NCBI RefSeq assembly: GCF_047425865.1
Contig: NZ_CP179735.1
Direction: 5' to 3' (one strand)
From: Macrococcoides equi
GTDB lineage: Bacteria; Bacillota; Bacilli; Staphylococcales; Staphylococcaceae
DNA length: 64,000 bases
Below the pieces are notes generated by a model, which worked only from the letters and a program-made list of their open reading frames with translations, was not told where the DNA came from and did no database searches. Each line of letters starts with the position of its first letter. Positions within the stretch are counted from its first letter, which is position 1. The position numbers and the translations under genes were made by a program. Below, piece after piece: positions 25,781-34,847 of this stretch.

Positions 25781-25841
25781 ATTTATCGTTCTGTATTTAT
25801 ACAGTTATTACAAAAATGAAAACCAAATGTAAGCTTTAATT

Positions 25842-25872
25842 AAACCCGTTTTATAAAATAAGACGGGTTTTT
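25842..25872 (+). terminator. accA terminator
   Basis: AAACCCGT (25842-25849) pairs with ACGGGTTT (25863-25870) and a T tract follows. Confidence 0.85.
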
Positions 25873-25885
25873 ATCTTGAAAAAAT

Positions 25886-25910
25886 ATAAAACGTTTACAT
25901 CTGTTATAAT
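25886..25910 (+). promoter_or_regulatory. pfkA promoter with cre-like site
   Basis: An extended -10 element, TG-T-TATAAT, ends at 25910. Just upstream, 25886-25899 read on the minus strand matches the CcpA cre consensus at 12 of 14 positions. Placement over the promoter could allow carbon control of pfkA-pyk. The -35 element is weak. Confidence 0.5.
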
Positions 25911-25986
25911 ACATGATTTTAATGGATATAAGCTTTGGATTGTGTTAATTTAAAAGTATCAATAGACAAAAGGTGAGGATAATACT

Positions 25987-26946
25987 ATGAAAAAGATAGC
26001 GGTATTAACAAGTGGTGGGGATGCACCTGGAATGAACGCAGCAGTACGTGCGGTAGTACGTAAAGCAATGTACCATGATATAGAGGTTTATGGGGTATAT
26101 CAAGGTTATCAGGGATTAGTAAATAATAATATTCATAAAATGGAACGTGGTACCGTAGGGGACAAGATTCAACGTGGGGGTACTTTTCTTCAATCAGCAC
26201 GTTGTCCAGAATTTAAGGATCCTGAAGTACGCCAACGAGGCATCGAAAATTTAAATAAATTAGGTATAGAAGGTTTAGTTGTAGTGGGTGGTGACGGTAG
26301 TTACCGTGGTGCACAGCGATTAAATGAAGAGGGCATTAAAACAATTGGTATTCCCGGAACGATTGATAATGATATCAACGGGACTGATTTTACAATCGGA
26401 TTTGATACTGCGTTAAATACTATTATTGAAGCAATCGATAAGATTCGAGATACTGCATCAAGCCATGAGCGTACATTTATCGTTGAGGTAATGGGACGAG
26501 ATGCTGGAGACTTAGCATTATGGTCTGGCTTAGCGGGCGGAGCTGAAACTGTGTTAATCCCGGAACATAAAAAGGATATTAAAGAAATCGCAGATAAAAT
26601 CCAGCAAGGTATTGAACGTGGTAAGAAGCATTCTATCATCGTTGTAGCTGAAGGAGTTATGAGTGGTCATGAATGCGGTGAGCAATTAAAGAAATATATT
26701 AATGTCGATACGCGTATCTCTGTACTTGGGCATATGCAACGTGGTGGTTCACCATCAGGTCTAGACCGCGTACTTGCAAGTAGATTAGGTGGATATGCTG
26801 TAGAGTTACTGATGAATGGAGAAACTGGATTAGCTGTAGGTATTCAGAACAATAAGCTTTCTAAAACAACTTTTGATGATATCTTCTCTGCAACACATGC
26901 AATTGATGAGCAGATGTATGAATTATCTAATGAATTATCTATATAA
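25987..26946 (+). CDS. pfkA: 6-phosphofructokinase, ATP-dependent
   Basis: A 319-residue enzyme of the bacterial A-type. The ATP site is LTSGGDAPGMNAAVRAVVRK at residues 6-25. The catalytic PGTIDNDINGTDFTIGFDTA block is near residue 125, and MGRDAGDLAL and GHMQRGGSPSG follow. It makes fructose 1,6-bisphosphate, the committing step of glycolysis. GGTGAGG precedes the ATG. pyk follows after 70 bases, forming the usual pfkA-pyk pair. Confidence 0.96.
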   Translation: MKKIAVLTSGGDAPGMNAAVRAVVRKAMYHDIEVYGVYQGYQGLVNNNIHKMERGTVGDKIQRGGTFLQSARCPEFKDPEVRQRGIENLNKLGIEGLVVVGGDGSYRGAQRLNEEGIKTIGIPGTIDNDINGTDFTIGFDTALNTIIEAIDKIRDTASSHERTFIVEVMGRDAGDLALWSGLAGGAETVLIPEHKKDIKEIADKIQQGIERGKKHSIIVVAEGVMSGHECGEQLKKYINVDTRISVLGHMQRGGSPSGLDRVLASRLGGYAVELLMNGETGLAVGIQNNKLSKTTFDDIFSATHAIDEQMYELSNELSI

Positions 26947-27016
26947 TAAAAGTGAATTTAAAATATATTGATGCACATATATTAACTTTAAATTAAAATA
27001 CCGGAGGCTCATAAAT

Positions 27017-28777
27017 ATGAGAAAAACAAAGATAGTATGTACGATTGGTCCAGCATCTGAATCAAAAGAGATGTTAGAAAAATTAATGAATGCTGGTATG
27101 AACGTAGCGCGTTTAAACTTCTCCCATGGTAGTCACGAAGAGCATAAGGCTCGTATTGATGCAATTCGAGAAGTCGCTAAGAAATTAGATAAAACAGTCG
27201 CAATTTTACTCGATACAAAAGGTCCTGAAATTCGTACGCATAATATGGAAAATGACAAAATTGAACTGGTTAAAGATTCAACAGTTGCAATTAATATGAA
27301 AGAAGTATTAGGTACACCTTCTGAATTCTCTGTAACATATGAAAATTTAATCAATGATATTCATGTAGGCTCTACGATTTTACTGGATGACGGTTTAATT
27401 GAATTAAAAGTTAAAGATGTTAAGCATGATGAAGGACGTATTATATGTGATGTCATTAATGCCGGAGAATTAAAAAACAAAAAAGGTGTTAACTTACCAG
27501 GTGTTAAAGTGAATTTACCGGGGATTACCGATAAAGATGCACAGGATATTATTTTTGGTATTGAGCAACGCGTAGATTTTATTGCGGCATCATTTGTAAG
27601 ACGTGCGAGTGATGTATTAGAAATTCGTAAAATATTAGAAGATAGAAATTGTGACTTCATCAATATTATTCCTAAGATTGAAAATGAAGAAGGAATCCAA
27701 AATATCGAGCAGATTCTGGAAGTTTCGGATGGCTTAATGGTAGCACGTGGGGATATGGGTGTTGAAATACCTGCAGAAGAAGTACCGTTAGTTCAAAAAG
27801 ATTTAATTCAAAAATGTAATATTATGGGTAAACCGGTTATCACAGCGACTCAAATGCTTGATTCTATGCAACGCAATCCACGCTGTACACGTGCTGAAGC
27901 AAGTGATGTTGCTAATGCGATTTATGACGGTACAGATGCAGTAATGTTATCAGGAGAAACTGCTGCAGGATTATATCCGGAAGAATCTGTTAAGACGATG
28001 CACAATATTGCATTTGCAGCTGAGGAAGCACAAGATTACAAACGATTGTTATCTGAAAGAACAAAATTGAACCAATCATCATTAGTGAATGCAATCGGTG
28101 TTTCTGTTGCTCATACTGCTTTAAACTTAGATGTACAAACGATTGTTGCTGCAACGGAAAGTGGAACAACTGCTCAGACAATTTCTAAATATAGACCACA
28201 TGCACATATTATCGCAGTTACGCCTTATGAAGAAACAGCACGTCATATGGCACTTGTCTGGGGCGTAATTCCAGTTATTAAAACAGGAAAATCAACGACA
28301 GACGAATTACTGGACAAATCTGTACAAGCTGCAATTGAGGTTGGTACAGTTGAGAATGGCGATTTAATTATTATTACAGCAGGTATTCCGACTGGAGAAG
28401 CTGGCACAACTAACTTAATGAAAATTCATCTGATTGGAGATGTGATTGCTGCGGGTCAAGGCATCGGTAGAACAGCTGCTGTTGGTAAAGTACTTGCTGT
28501 AAAATCACATGAAGAATTAGCAGGGCATGACCTATCTGATAAAGTAATTGTTGCACCTTCTACAGATGCTGACATGGTACCTTATATTGAACAGGCTTTA
28601 GCGATTGTTACTGAAGAAGGTGGATTAACATCACATGCTGCAGTTGTAGGATTAACATTAGGAAAACCTACAATCGTAGGTGTCGCAGATGTTCTGGATA
28701 AATTAGAAACAGGAACATTAGTTACGGTAGATGCAGCACATAATAAAGTATATGTTGGACACGCAAAAACAAATTAA
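27017..28777 (+). CDS. pyk: Pyruvate kinase with C-terminal PEP-utilising domain
   Basis: A 586-residue enzyme. Residues 1-470 are the standard pyruvate kinase fold: TKIVCTIGPAS start, MNVARLNFSHG, IIPKIENEEG with the catalytic lysine, and MVARGDMGVEIP. The last 110 residues are the extra domain of bacillal enzymes, similar to the phosphohistidine domain of PEP synthase, with TEEGGLTSHAAVVG. It makes pyruvate and ATP from PEP. CGGAGG precedes the ATG. A strong bidirectional terminator follows. Confidence 0.96.
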   Translation: MRKTKIVCTIGPASESKEMLEKLMNAGMNVARLNFSHGSHEEHKARIDAIREVAKKLDKTVAILLDTKGPEIRTHNMENDKIELVKDSTVAINMKEVLGTPSEFSVTYENLINDIHVGSTILLDDGLIELKVKDVKHDEGRIICDVINAGELKNKKGVNLPGVKVNLPGITDKDAQDIIFGIEQRVDFIAASFVRRASDVLEIRKILEDRNCDFINIIPKIENEEGIQNIEQILEVSDGLMVARGDMGVEIPAEEVPLVQKDLIQKCNIMGKPVITATQMLDSMQRNPRCTRAEASDVANAIYDGTDAVMLSGETAAGLYPEESVKTMHNIAFAAEEAQDYKRLLSERTKLNQSSLVNAIGVSVAHTALNLDVQTIVAATESGTTAQTISKYRPHAHIIAVTPYEETARHMALVWGVIPVIKTGKSTTDELLDKSVQAAIEVGTVENGDLIIITAGIPTGEAGTTNLMKIHLIGDVIAAGQGIGRTAAVGKVLAVKSHEELAGHDLSDKVIVAPSTDADMVPYIEQALAIVTEEGGLTSHAAVVGLTLGKPTIVGVADVLDKLETGTLVTVDAAHNKVYVGHAKTN

Positions 28778-28817
28778 ACAAAAATAAGATCATCCATTCG
28801 GATGATCTTATTTTTGT
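28778..28817. terminator. Bidirectional terminator between pyk and cycA
   Basis: A perfect 18-bp stem (28778-28795 with 28800-28817) has a 4-base loop, with A and T runs on its two sides. Confidence 0.93.
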
Positions 28818-28819
28818 GA

Positions 28820-30232
28820 TTAATGATAATCATGTGGATCGAAGTTACCTTTTTTGAAACCACCTTGTGCTGCATACATGATAGCTAGCAATATAAACCA
28901 TAATGGTGAAACAAATAATCCCATTCGTGTATCTTCTGCCAGGAATAATAATCCGAACATAAACAGGAAGAATGCTAAAATTGCTATTGCTGAAACTTTA
29001 CCACCTGGTGTTTTGTACGTGCTATTTTCATGTAATTCAGGTCTGCGTTTTAAATATACTAAATAAGCGATGAGAATAATTGACCAGACTACGATAAAGA
29101 ATACTGTTGCGACTGTAGTAACTAACGTAAATACTGCGTTAGCATTAGGAATGATGTAGTTGAGTAATACTGATAAAAGTAATAACACACTTGAGAAAAC
29201 TACTGCATTTGCCGGAACACCTGCTTTATTTGTACGCTGGAAGAAGCTATTGTCTCCTTTTGAGTAGTTCTTACTTAAACCAAATAACATACGGCTATTT
29301 GAGAAGATACCACTGTTACATGAAGAAGCGGCAGATGTAATAACGACAAAGTTAATTAAACTTGCTGCAAATCCAATCCCGATTAATCCAAAGAACTTAA
29401 CGAATGGACTTTCATTCGGATCAATTTTATCCCACGGTGTAATACTCATGATAATAATTAAAGAACCAATATAGAATAATACGATACGCATTGGTACGCT
29501 GTTGATGGCTCTTGGTAAAGTTTTTTCAGGATCTTGAGCTTCACCTGCTGTAACACCTATTAATTCTATACCTACAAAACTAAAAATAGCCATTTGGAAA
29601 CTTAGTAAGAATCCATTTGCACCATTCGGGAATAGACCATCATGAGACCATAAATTAGTAATGGTTGCTACACCGAAATTAGTTTTGTAGCCAATAAAGA
29701 TAAGTACGAGACCTGTAATAATTAATGCGATGATTGTGATAACTTTAATTAATGCAAACCAGAACTCGAGCTCCCCAAATAATTTAGCTGTCAATAGGTT
29801 TAAGAACATTAATACGAGTATACATAGTAATGATGATAACCATGTAGGGAAGTCCGGCCACCAGAACTGGACGTACTTTGCTATAGCTGTGACTTCGGCC
29901 ATCCCTGTAACTACCCAGCAGAACCAATATGTCCAACCAGTAATGTATCCCGCGAAATCCCCCAGATAATCACGTGCGATGTCTGTAAAAGAGTGATAAT
30001 TTAAATTCGATAAAAGTAATTCACCTAACGCTCTCATAAAAAGAAATAAGAATAATCCAATGATAAGATAGGTGAATAAAATAGAAGGTCCAGCCAAATG
30101 GATTGATTTACCTGCACCTAAAAATAACCCCGTCCCAATTGCTCCGCCAATAGCAATCAACTGAATATGTCGATTTGACAAAGAGCGTTGTAAATCATTT
30201 CTGTCTTCAATGTTACGATGATGTTTCGTCAT
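28820..30232 (-). CDS. cycA: Amino acid permease, CycA/AapA-like (APC family)
   Basis: A 470-residue protein with twelve predicted membrane segments. The N-terminal LSNRHIQLIAIGGAIGTGLF and the block GWTYWFCWVVTGMAEVTAI are close to enteric CycA, which imports D-serine, D-alanine and glycine with protons. Substrate assignment rests on this resemblance. It is convergent with pyk, and its start at 30232 has AAAGGGG upstream. The 258 bases before it are shared with the citZ promoter region. Confidence 0.85.
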   Translation of the reverse strand: MTKHHRNIEDRNDLQRSLSNRHIQLIAIGGAIGTGLFLGAGKSIHLAGPSILFTYLIIGLFLFLFMRALGELLLSNLNYHSFTDIARDYLGDFAGYITGWTYWFCWVVTGMAEVTAIAKYVQFWWPDFPTWLSSLLCILVLMFLNLLTAKLFGELEFWFALIKVITIIALIITGLVLIFIGYKTNFGVATITNLWSHDGLFPNGANGFLLSFQMAIFSFVGIELIGVTAGEAQDPEKTLPRAINSVPMRIVLFYIGSLIIIMSITPWDKIDPNESPFVKFFGLIGIGFAASLINFVVITSAASSCNSGIFSNSRMLFGLSKNYSKGDNSFFQRTNKAGVPANAVVFSSVLLLLSVLLNYIIPNANAVFTLVTTVATVFFIVVWSIILIAYLVYLKRRPELHENSTYKTPGGKVSAIAILAFFLFMFGLLFLAEDTRMGLFVSPLWFILLAIMYAAQGGFKKGNFDPHDYH

Positions 30233-30401
30233 ATAAATCCCCTTTTCCTCTTTGGTAAGTATATTATCTTACTATATTAAAAAAATATCAAACATTATTT
30301 TAAATATTCTTAATATTTTTAAGAATTAGTTAACTGTGTGATTTTTATATTATAAGGAAAAGTTATCACATAAGATAAAAATTTTCTAAGTTCCTAATTC
30401 A

Positions 30402-30430
30402 TTCACAAAAGTTAGTACTTTGGATATAAT
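30402..30430 (+). promoter_or_regulatory. citZ promoter
   Basis: TTCACA (30402-30407), a 17-base spacer and TATAAT (30425-30430). Start of transcription is expected near 30437, about 54 bases before the citZ ATG. Confidence 0.8.
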
Positions 30431-30437
30431 TAAATGG

Positions 30438-30451
30438 TGAAAGCCGTTACA
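30438..30451 (+). promoter_or_regulatory. Candidate CcpA cre site at citZ
   Basis: TGAAAGCCGTTACA matches the cre consensus at 13 of 14 positions and lies at the predicted transcription start, a position expected for repression. CcpA control of citZ is known in Bacillus subtilis. Confidence 0.65.
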
Positions 30452-30490
30452 TTTGGCATAACAAAATTACTGTGCAAAGGGGAGTCAAAA

Positions 30491-31609
30491 ATGGCAGAGT
30501 TAGTAAAAGGCCTGGAAGGAATTGTCGCATCAAATACAAAAGTAAGTTCTATAATCGGTGATCAGTTGACTTATGCTGGTTATGAAATTGATGATTTAAC
30601 TGAGAATGCTCAGTTTGAAGAGGTCGTATTTTTATTATGGAATTTTAGATTACCAAATGCGGAAGAATTAAAGCAGTTTAGAAAAGAATTATTTGAAAAT
30701 ATGACATTGCATCCACGTATGTATAGTCATTTTGAAGATTATGCAGCTGATCATGTGCATCCGATGACAGGTCTTCGTACATCACTCTCATACTTAGCAC
30801 ATTTTGATCCACGTGCTGATGAGTTTAATGAAGCAGCTCACATGAATAAGGCGATTAGAATTCAAGCAAAGGTTGCCTCTTTAGTTGCAGCATTTGCACG
30901 TGTCCGTCAAGGAAAAGAAGTTATTAAACCTAAAGAGGACCTAAGTTATGCAGCAAACTTCTTATATATGTTATTTGGAGAGGAACCAACACCTGTACAG
31001 GAAGAAGGATTTAACAAAGCATTAATTTTACATGCCGATCATGAATTGAATGCATCTACTTTTACAGCACGTGTTGCAGTATCGACTTTATCAGATATTT
31101 ATTCTGGTGTTGTTGCCGCAGCTGGTGCATTAAAAGGGCCGCTGCACGGTGGTGCAAATGAACAAGTGATGAAGATGCTTAGTGAAATCGGTTCTTTAGA
31201 AAATGTAGATGCTTATGTTGCTGATAAGATTGCTAAGAAAGAAAAAATTATGGGCTTTGGTCACCGTGTATATAAAAATGGTGATCCTCGTGCGAAATAC
31301 TTAAAAGAAATGTCACGAAGAATCACTGATGAGACGGGTCAAAAAGAATTGTTTGATATGTCAGTGAAAATTGCAGAAATATTAAAAGAAGAAAAAGGTT
31401 TATTACCAAATGTAGATTTTTATTCTGCAACTGTTTATCATTCAATGGGTATTGAGCATGATTTATTTACGCCTATCTTTGCTGTTTCTCGTACAGCAGG
31501 ATGGATTGCACATATACTAGAACAATATAGTGATAACAGAATTATTCGTCCGAGAGCAACATATGTTGGTGAAGTGGGACGTAAATATGTGCCAATTGAA
31601 GAAAGATAA
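30491..31609 (+). CDS. citZ: Citrate synthase
   Basis: A 372-residue type II citrate synthase that condenses acetyl-CoA and oxaloacetate. Catalytic features: PLHGGANEQVMKML with the substrate histidine, GFGHRVYKNGDPRA, and the aspartate in NVDFYSATVYH. ATG 30491 has AAAGGGGAG upstream; an in-frame ATG at 30434 lies before the predicted transcription start and is not used. First gene of a citZ-icd-mdh cluster. Confidence 0.95.
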   Translation: MAELVKGLEGIVASNTKVSSIIGDQLTYAGYEIDDLTENAQFEEVVFLLWNFRLPNAEELKQFRKELFENMTLHPRMYSHFEDYAADHVHPMTGLRTSLSYLAHFDPRADEFNEAAHMNKAIRIQAKVASLVAAFARVRQGKEVIKPKEDLSYAANFLYMLFGEEPTPVQEEGFNKALILHADHELNASTFTARVAVSTLSDIYSGVVAAAGALKGPLHGGANEQVMKMLSEIGSLENVDAYVADKIAKKEKIMGFGHRVYKNGDPRAKYLKEMSRRITDETGQKELFDMSVKIAEILKEEKGLLPNVDFYSATVYHSMGIEHDLFTPIFAVSRTAGWIAHILEQYSDNRIIRPRATYVGEVGRKYVPIEER

Positions 31610-31700
31610 GTTACAATTTAAAGTTAATATTATAAGTACTAATTTTAATCTTTAATTCTTCTATTTATCAAATTAATTAATTTAACTGGAGGCAATAATA

Positions 31701-32963
31701 ATGGCAGAGAAAATTACTAATAACAATGGTGTATTAAATGTTCCGAATAATCCAATCGTTCCTTATATTATAGGAGATGGAACGGGTCCTGATATCTGGA
31801 ATGCAGCCGTACGTGTATTAGATGCAGCAGTAGAGAAAGCTTATGACGGTGAAAAGAAGATTGAATGGAAAGAAGTATTAGCAGGTCAAAAAGCATTTGA
31901 TAATACTGGTGAATGGTTACCTCAGGAAACATTAGATACTATTGAAGAATATTTAATTGCGATTAAAGGTCCATTAACGACACCAATTGGTGGTGGAATT
32001 CGTTCATTAAACGTAGCGCTTCGTCAAGAATTAGATTTATTTGTATGCCTTCGTCCTGTTCGTTACTTTGAAGGTGTCCCTTCACCGGTTAAACGTCCAG
32101 AAGATACAGATATGGTTATTTTCCGTGAGAACACTGAAGATATTTATGCGGGTATCGAGTATAAAGAAGGATCGGATGAAGTTAAGAAAGTCATTGAATT
32201 TCTTCAAAAAGAAATGGGTGCAAAAAATATTCGTTTCCCTGAAACTTCTGGAATCGGTATTAAACCAGTCTCTAAGGAAGGTACTGAGCGTTTAGTACGT
32301 GCCGCTATTAATTATGCGCTAGATCAAGGTCGTAAATCTTTAACTTTAGTACATAAAGGAAATATTATGAAGTTTACTGAAGGTGCTTTCAAGCAATGGG
32401 GTTATGATTTAGCTGAGCGTGAATTTGGAGATAAAGTATTTACTTGGGCACAATATGACAAAATTAAAGAAGCTGAAGGTAGTGAAGCAGCTGATAAGGC
32501 GCAAGATGAAGCAATTAAAGCGGGTAAATTATTAGTGAAAGATTCTATTGCTGATATTTTTTTACAGCAAATATTAACGCGTCCAGCGGAATTTGATGTA
32601 GTAGCGACTATGAACCTAAATGGTGATTACATTAGTGATGCATTAGCTGCTCAAGTTGGTGGTATCGGTATTGCGCCAGGTGCCAATATCAACTATGAAA
32701 CTGGACACGCTATTTTCGAAGCGACACATGGTACTGCACCGAAGTATGCTGGATTAGATAAAGTAAATCCTTCTTCAGTGATTTTAAGTGGCGTATTATT
32801 ATTAGATCATTTAGGATGGAAAGAAGCAGGAGAATTAATTACTAAGTCAATGGAGAAAACAATTGCTTCTAAAGTTGTAACATATGATTTTGCACGTTTA
32901 ATGGATGGTGCGACTGAAGTGAAATGCTCTGCTTTTGCTGATGAATTAATTAACAATTTATAA
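31701..32963 (+). CDS. icd: Isocitrate dehydrogenase, NADP-dependent
   Basis: A 420-residue enzyme. Key segments: IPYIIGDGTGPDIWNAAVRV-type start (GDGTGPDIW), IRSLNVALRQELDLFVCLRP, the phosphorylation-loop FRENTEDIYAGIEY, LVHKGNIMKFTEGAF, and the NADP-site EATHGTAPKYAG. It oxidises isocitrate to 2-oxoglutarate. GGAGG precedes the ATG. A terminator lies between it and mdh. The symbol citC is also used for this gene. Confidence 0.95.
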   Translation: MAEKITNNNGVLNVPNNPIVPYIIGDGTGPDIWNAAVRVLDAAVEKAYDGEKKIEWKEVLAGQKAFDNTGEWLPQETLDTIEEYLIAIKGPLTTPIGGGIRSLNVALRQELDLFVCLRPVRYFEGVPSPVKRPEDTDMVIFRENTEDIYAGIEYKEGSDEVKKVIEFLQKEMGAKNIRFPETSGIGIKPVSKEGTERLVRAAINYALDQGRKSLTLVHKGNIMKFTEGAFKQWGYDLAEREFGDKVFTWAQYDKIKEAEGSEAADKAQDEAIKAGKLLVKDSIADIFLQQILTRPAEFDVVATMNLNGDYISDALAAQVGGIGIAPGANINYETGHAIFEATHGTAPKYAGLDKVNPSSVILSGVLLLDHLGWKEAGELITKSMEKTIASKVVTYDFARLMDGATEVKCSAFADELINNL

Positions 32964-32974
32964 TTTCTAAATAT

Positions 32975-33018
32975 AAGGATAGTAATATGAAGGTCATTCA
33001 TAATTACTATCCTTTTTT
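32975..33018 (+). terminator. Terminator between icd and mdh
   Basis: A perfect 12-bp stem (32975-32986 with 33003-33014) runs into six T residues. A smaller ATGA/TCAT pairing lies in the loop. It should reduce mdh expression relative to citZ and icd. Confidence 0.85.
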
Positions 33019-33040
33019 AAAATAAAGGGAGGAATAAAAA

Positions 33041-33973
33041 ATGAAGAAAAAAAAGATTTCAATCGTAGGTAGTGGTTTTACCGGTTCAACAGCAGCATTT
33101 ATTGCAGCATCCAAAGGTATAGCTAATATTGTTTTAGTCGATACGTATGGAAGTCCTGATCCTACGACAGGAAAAGCTTTAGATATTGCACAAGCGATGC
33201 CTATTCTGCATCAAAATAGTCACATTCAGGCAAGTAATGATTATGCAGATACTAAAGATTCTGATGTCGTATTAATCACGTCAGGAATAGCGAGAAAACC
33301 AGGGATGTCACGTGAGGATTTAATGCAAACAAACCAGGAAATAGTAGAAAATGCAACAAAGGAAATCGTGAAATATTCACCTGATTGTATCATTATCGTG
33401 TTAACAAATCCTGTAGATGCTATGACTTATGCAGTATACAAAGCTTCAGGCTTTAAGCCAAATCGTGTTATCGGTCAGTCTGGCGTGCTGGACACTGCAA
33501 GATTTAGAGCATTTATAGCACAATCTTTGAATGTTGCTGTAACGGATGTAACAGGATTTGTATTAGGTGGACATGGTGATACGATGGTACCGCTTATTCG
33601 ATATTCATCGGTGAGTGGCGTACCTTTATCGGATTTAATGGATAAGGAAACGATTGATTCCATAGTCGACAGAACACGTAATGGTGGAGCTGAAATTGTA
33701 AATTTACTCGGCACAGGCTCAGCATATTATGCACCAGCAGCTGCAATGATAGAAATGGCGGAGGCAATTCTCAATGATAGTCATCGTTTGTTGCCGGCAA
33801 TTGCTTATTTAAATGGTGAATTTAATCATGAAGATTTGTATATTGGAGTACCTGTCATCTTAAATAAAGATGGTGTAGAAAAAGTTGTTGATTTGCAATT
33901 ATCTGATGAAGAACAACAAGCATTTGATGTTTCAGCAGCATCTGTAAAATCTGCTATTCAATCATTAAAATAA
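33041..33973 (+). CDS. mdh: Malate dehydrogenase
   Basis: A 310-residue LDH-like malate dehydrogenase that converts malate to oxaloacetate with NAD. The Rossmann VGSGFTGSTAAFIA is at the start, the substrate arginine loop is IARKPGMSREDL (with arginine rather than the glutamine of lactate dehydrogenases), and the catalytic histidine is in LGGHGDTMVPL. GGGAGG precedes the ATG. Its presence here follows the Bacillus citZ-icd-mdh order. Confidence 0.93.
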   Translation: MKKKKISIVGSGFTGSTAAFIAASKGIANIVLVDTYGSPDPTTGKALDIAQAMPILHQNSHIQASNDYADTKDSDVVLITSGIARKPGMSREDLMQTNQEIVENATKEIVKYSPDCIIIVLTNPVDAMTYAVYKASGFKPNRVIGQSGVLDTARFRAFIAQSLNVAVTDVTGFVLGGHGDTMVPLIRYSSVSGVPLSDLMDKETIDSIVDRTRNGGAEIVNLLGTGSAYYAPAAAMIEMAEAILNDSHRLLPAIAYLNGEFNHEDLYIGVPVILNKDGVEKVVDLQLSDEEQQAFDVSAASVKSAIQSLK

Positions 33974-34021
33974 TCAAATTTATATTAAAGGCTTTAATAC
34001 TTAATTGATATTCCTCCATAT

Positions 34022-34038
34022 TGTAAAGATAATGTAAA
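34022..34038 (-). promoter_or_regulatory. PhoP-box-like direct repeats upstream of phoP
   Basis: Two TTTACA hexamers on the minus strand (34022-34027 and 34033-34038 as TGTAAA on the plus strand) are spaced exactly 11 bases apart, the period of PhoP boxes. They lie about 100 bases before phoP. Only two repeats are seen, so this is a weak candidate for autoregulation. Confidence 0.4.
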
Positions 34039-34133
34039 TTATTCTACTCAAGCTTGAAGAATATTGATTTGTTGTAGCATTTCAACATTCTTTTAATATA
34101 TAATGAAATTGTATAATTATTTGGAGGGATTGG

Positions 34134-34847
34134 ATGAGTCAGAAGGTTTTAGTAGTAGACGATGAACAATCAATTGTAACTTTATTACAATATAATTTAC
34201 AACAATCAGGTTTCGAAGTTGTTACTGCCTATGATGGTGAAGAAGGATTAGAAAAGATTTTTAGTGAGAAACCAGATATCGTTGTATTGGATTTAATGTT
34301 ACCAAAGATGGATGGCGTCGAAGTCTGTAAATCTGTTCGCAATGAAAAAAATCAAGTTCCAATATTAATGCTTACAGCTAAAGATGATGAGTTTGATAAA
34401 GTGCTTGGATTAGAATTAGGTGCCGATGATTATATGACGAAACCATTTTCTCCAAGAGAAGTAATAGCCCGTTTAAAAGCTATTCTTCGTAGATCGAATG
34501 CTTTAAAGCAAGTAGAAGAAGAAAATGATAATAAAGAAATCGTTATCGGTAAGATAAAAGTTTTACCGGAACACTTTGAAGCATATCGAAACGATGTATT
34601 ACTAGATTTGACCCCTAAAGAATTTGAATTACTGATATACTTGATTGAGCGTCAAGGACGTGTTATCACGCGTGAACACATGCTGAATTCGGTATGGAAT
34701 TATGAATTCGCCGGTGATTCACGCATTGTTGATGTGCATATCAGTCATTTACGTGAGAAAATTGAAGAAAATCCTAAACAGCCACAATATATTAAGACCG
34801 TTCGTGGTCTAGGATATAAATTAGAGAATCCAAAACGCAATGATTAG
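34134..34847 (+). CDS. phoP: Phosphate response regulator PhoP
   Basis: A 237-residue OmpR-type response regulator. The receiver domain has acidic residues in VVDDEQ, phospho-acceptor Asp in IVVLDLMLPKMDG, and Lys in YMTKPFSPRE. The C-terminal winged helix contains LTPKEFELLIYLIERQGRVITRE in outline. TTGGAGGG precedes the ATG. phoR overlaps its last 8 bases. It sits between mdh and polA as in Bacillus. Confidence 0.93.
   Translation: MSQKVLVVDDEQSIVTLLQYNLQQSGFEVVTAYDGEEGLEKIFSEKPDIVVLDLMLPKMDGVEVCKSVRNEKNQVPILMLTAKDDEFDKVLGLELGADDYMTKPFSPREVIARLKAILRRSNALKQVEEENDNKEIVIGKIKVLPEHFEAYRNDVLLDLTPKEFELLIYLIERQGRVITREHMLNSVWNYEFAGDSRIVDVHISHLREKIEENPKQPQYIKTVRGLGYKLENPKRND

Noticed and set aside
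30434..30490. Longer N-terminus for citrate synthase
   Set aside because: The codon lies at or before the predicted transcription start and overlaps the cre site; ATG 30491 has AAAGGGGAG.
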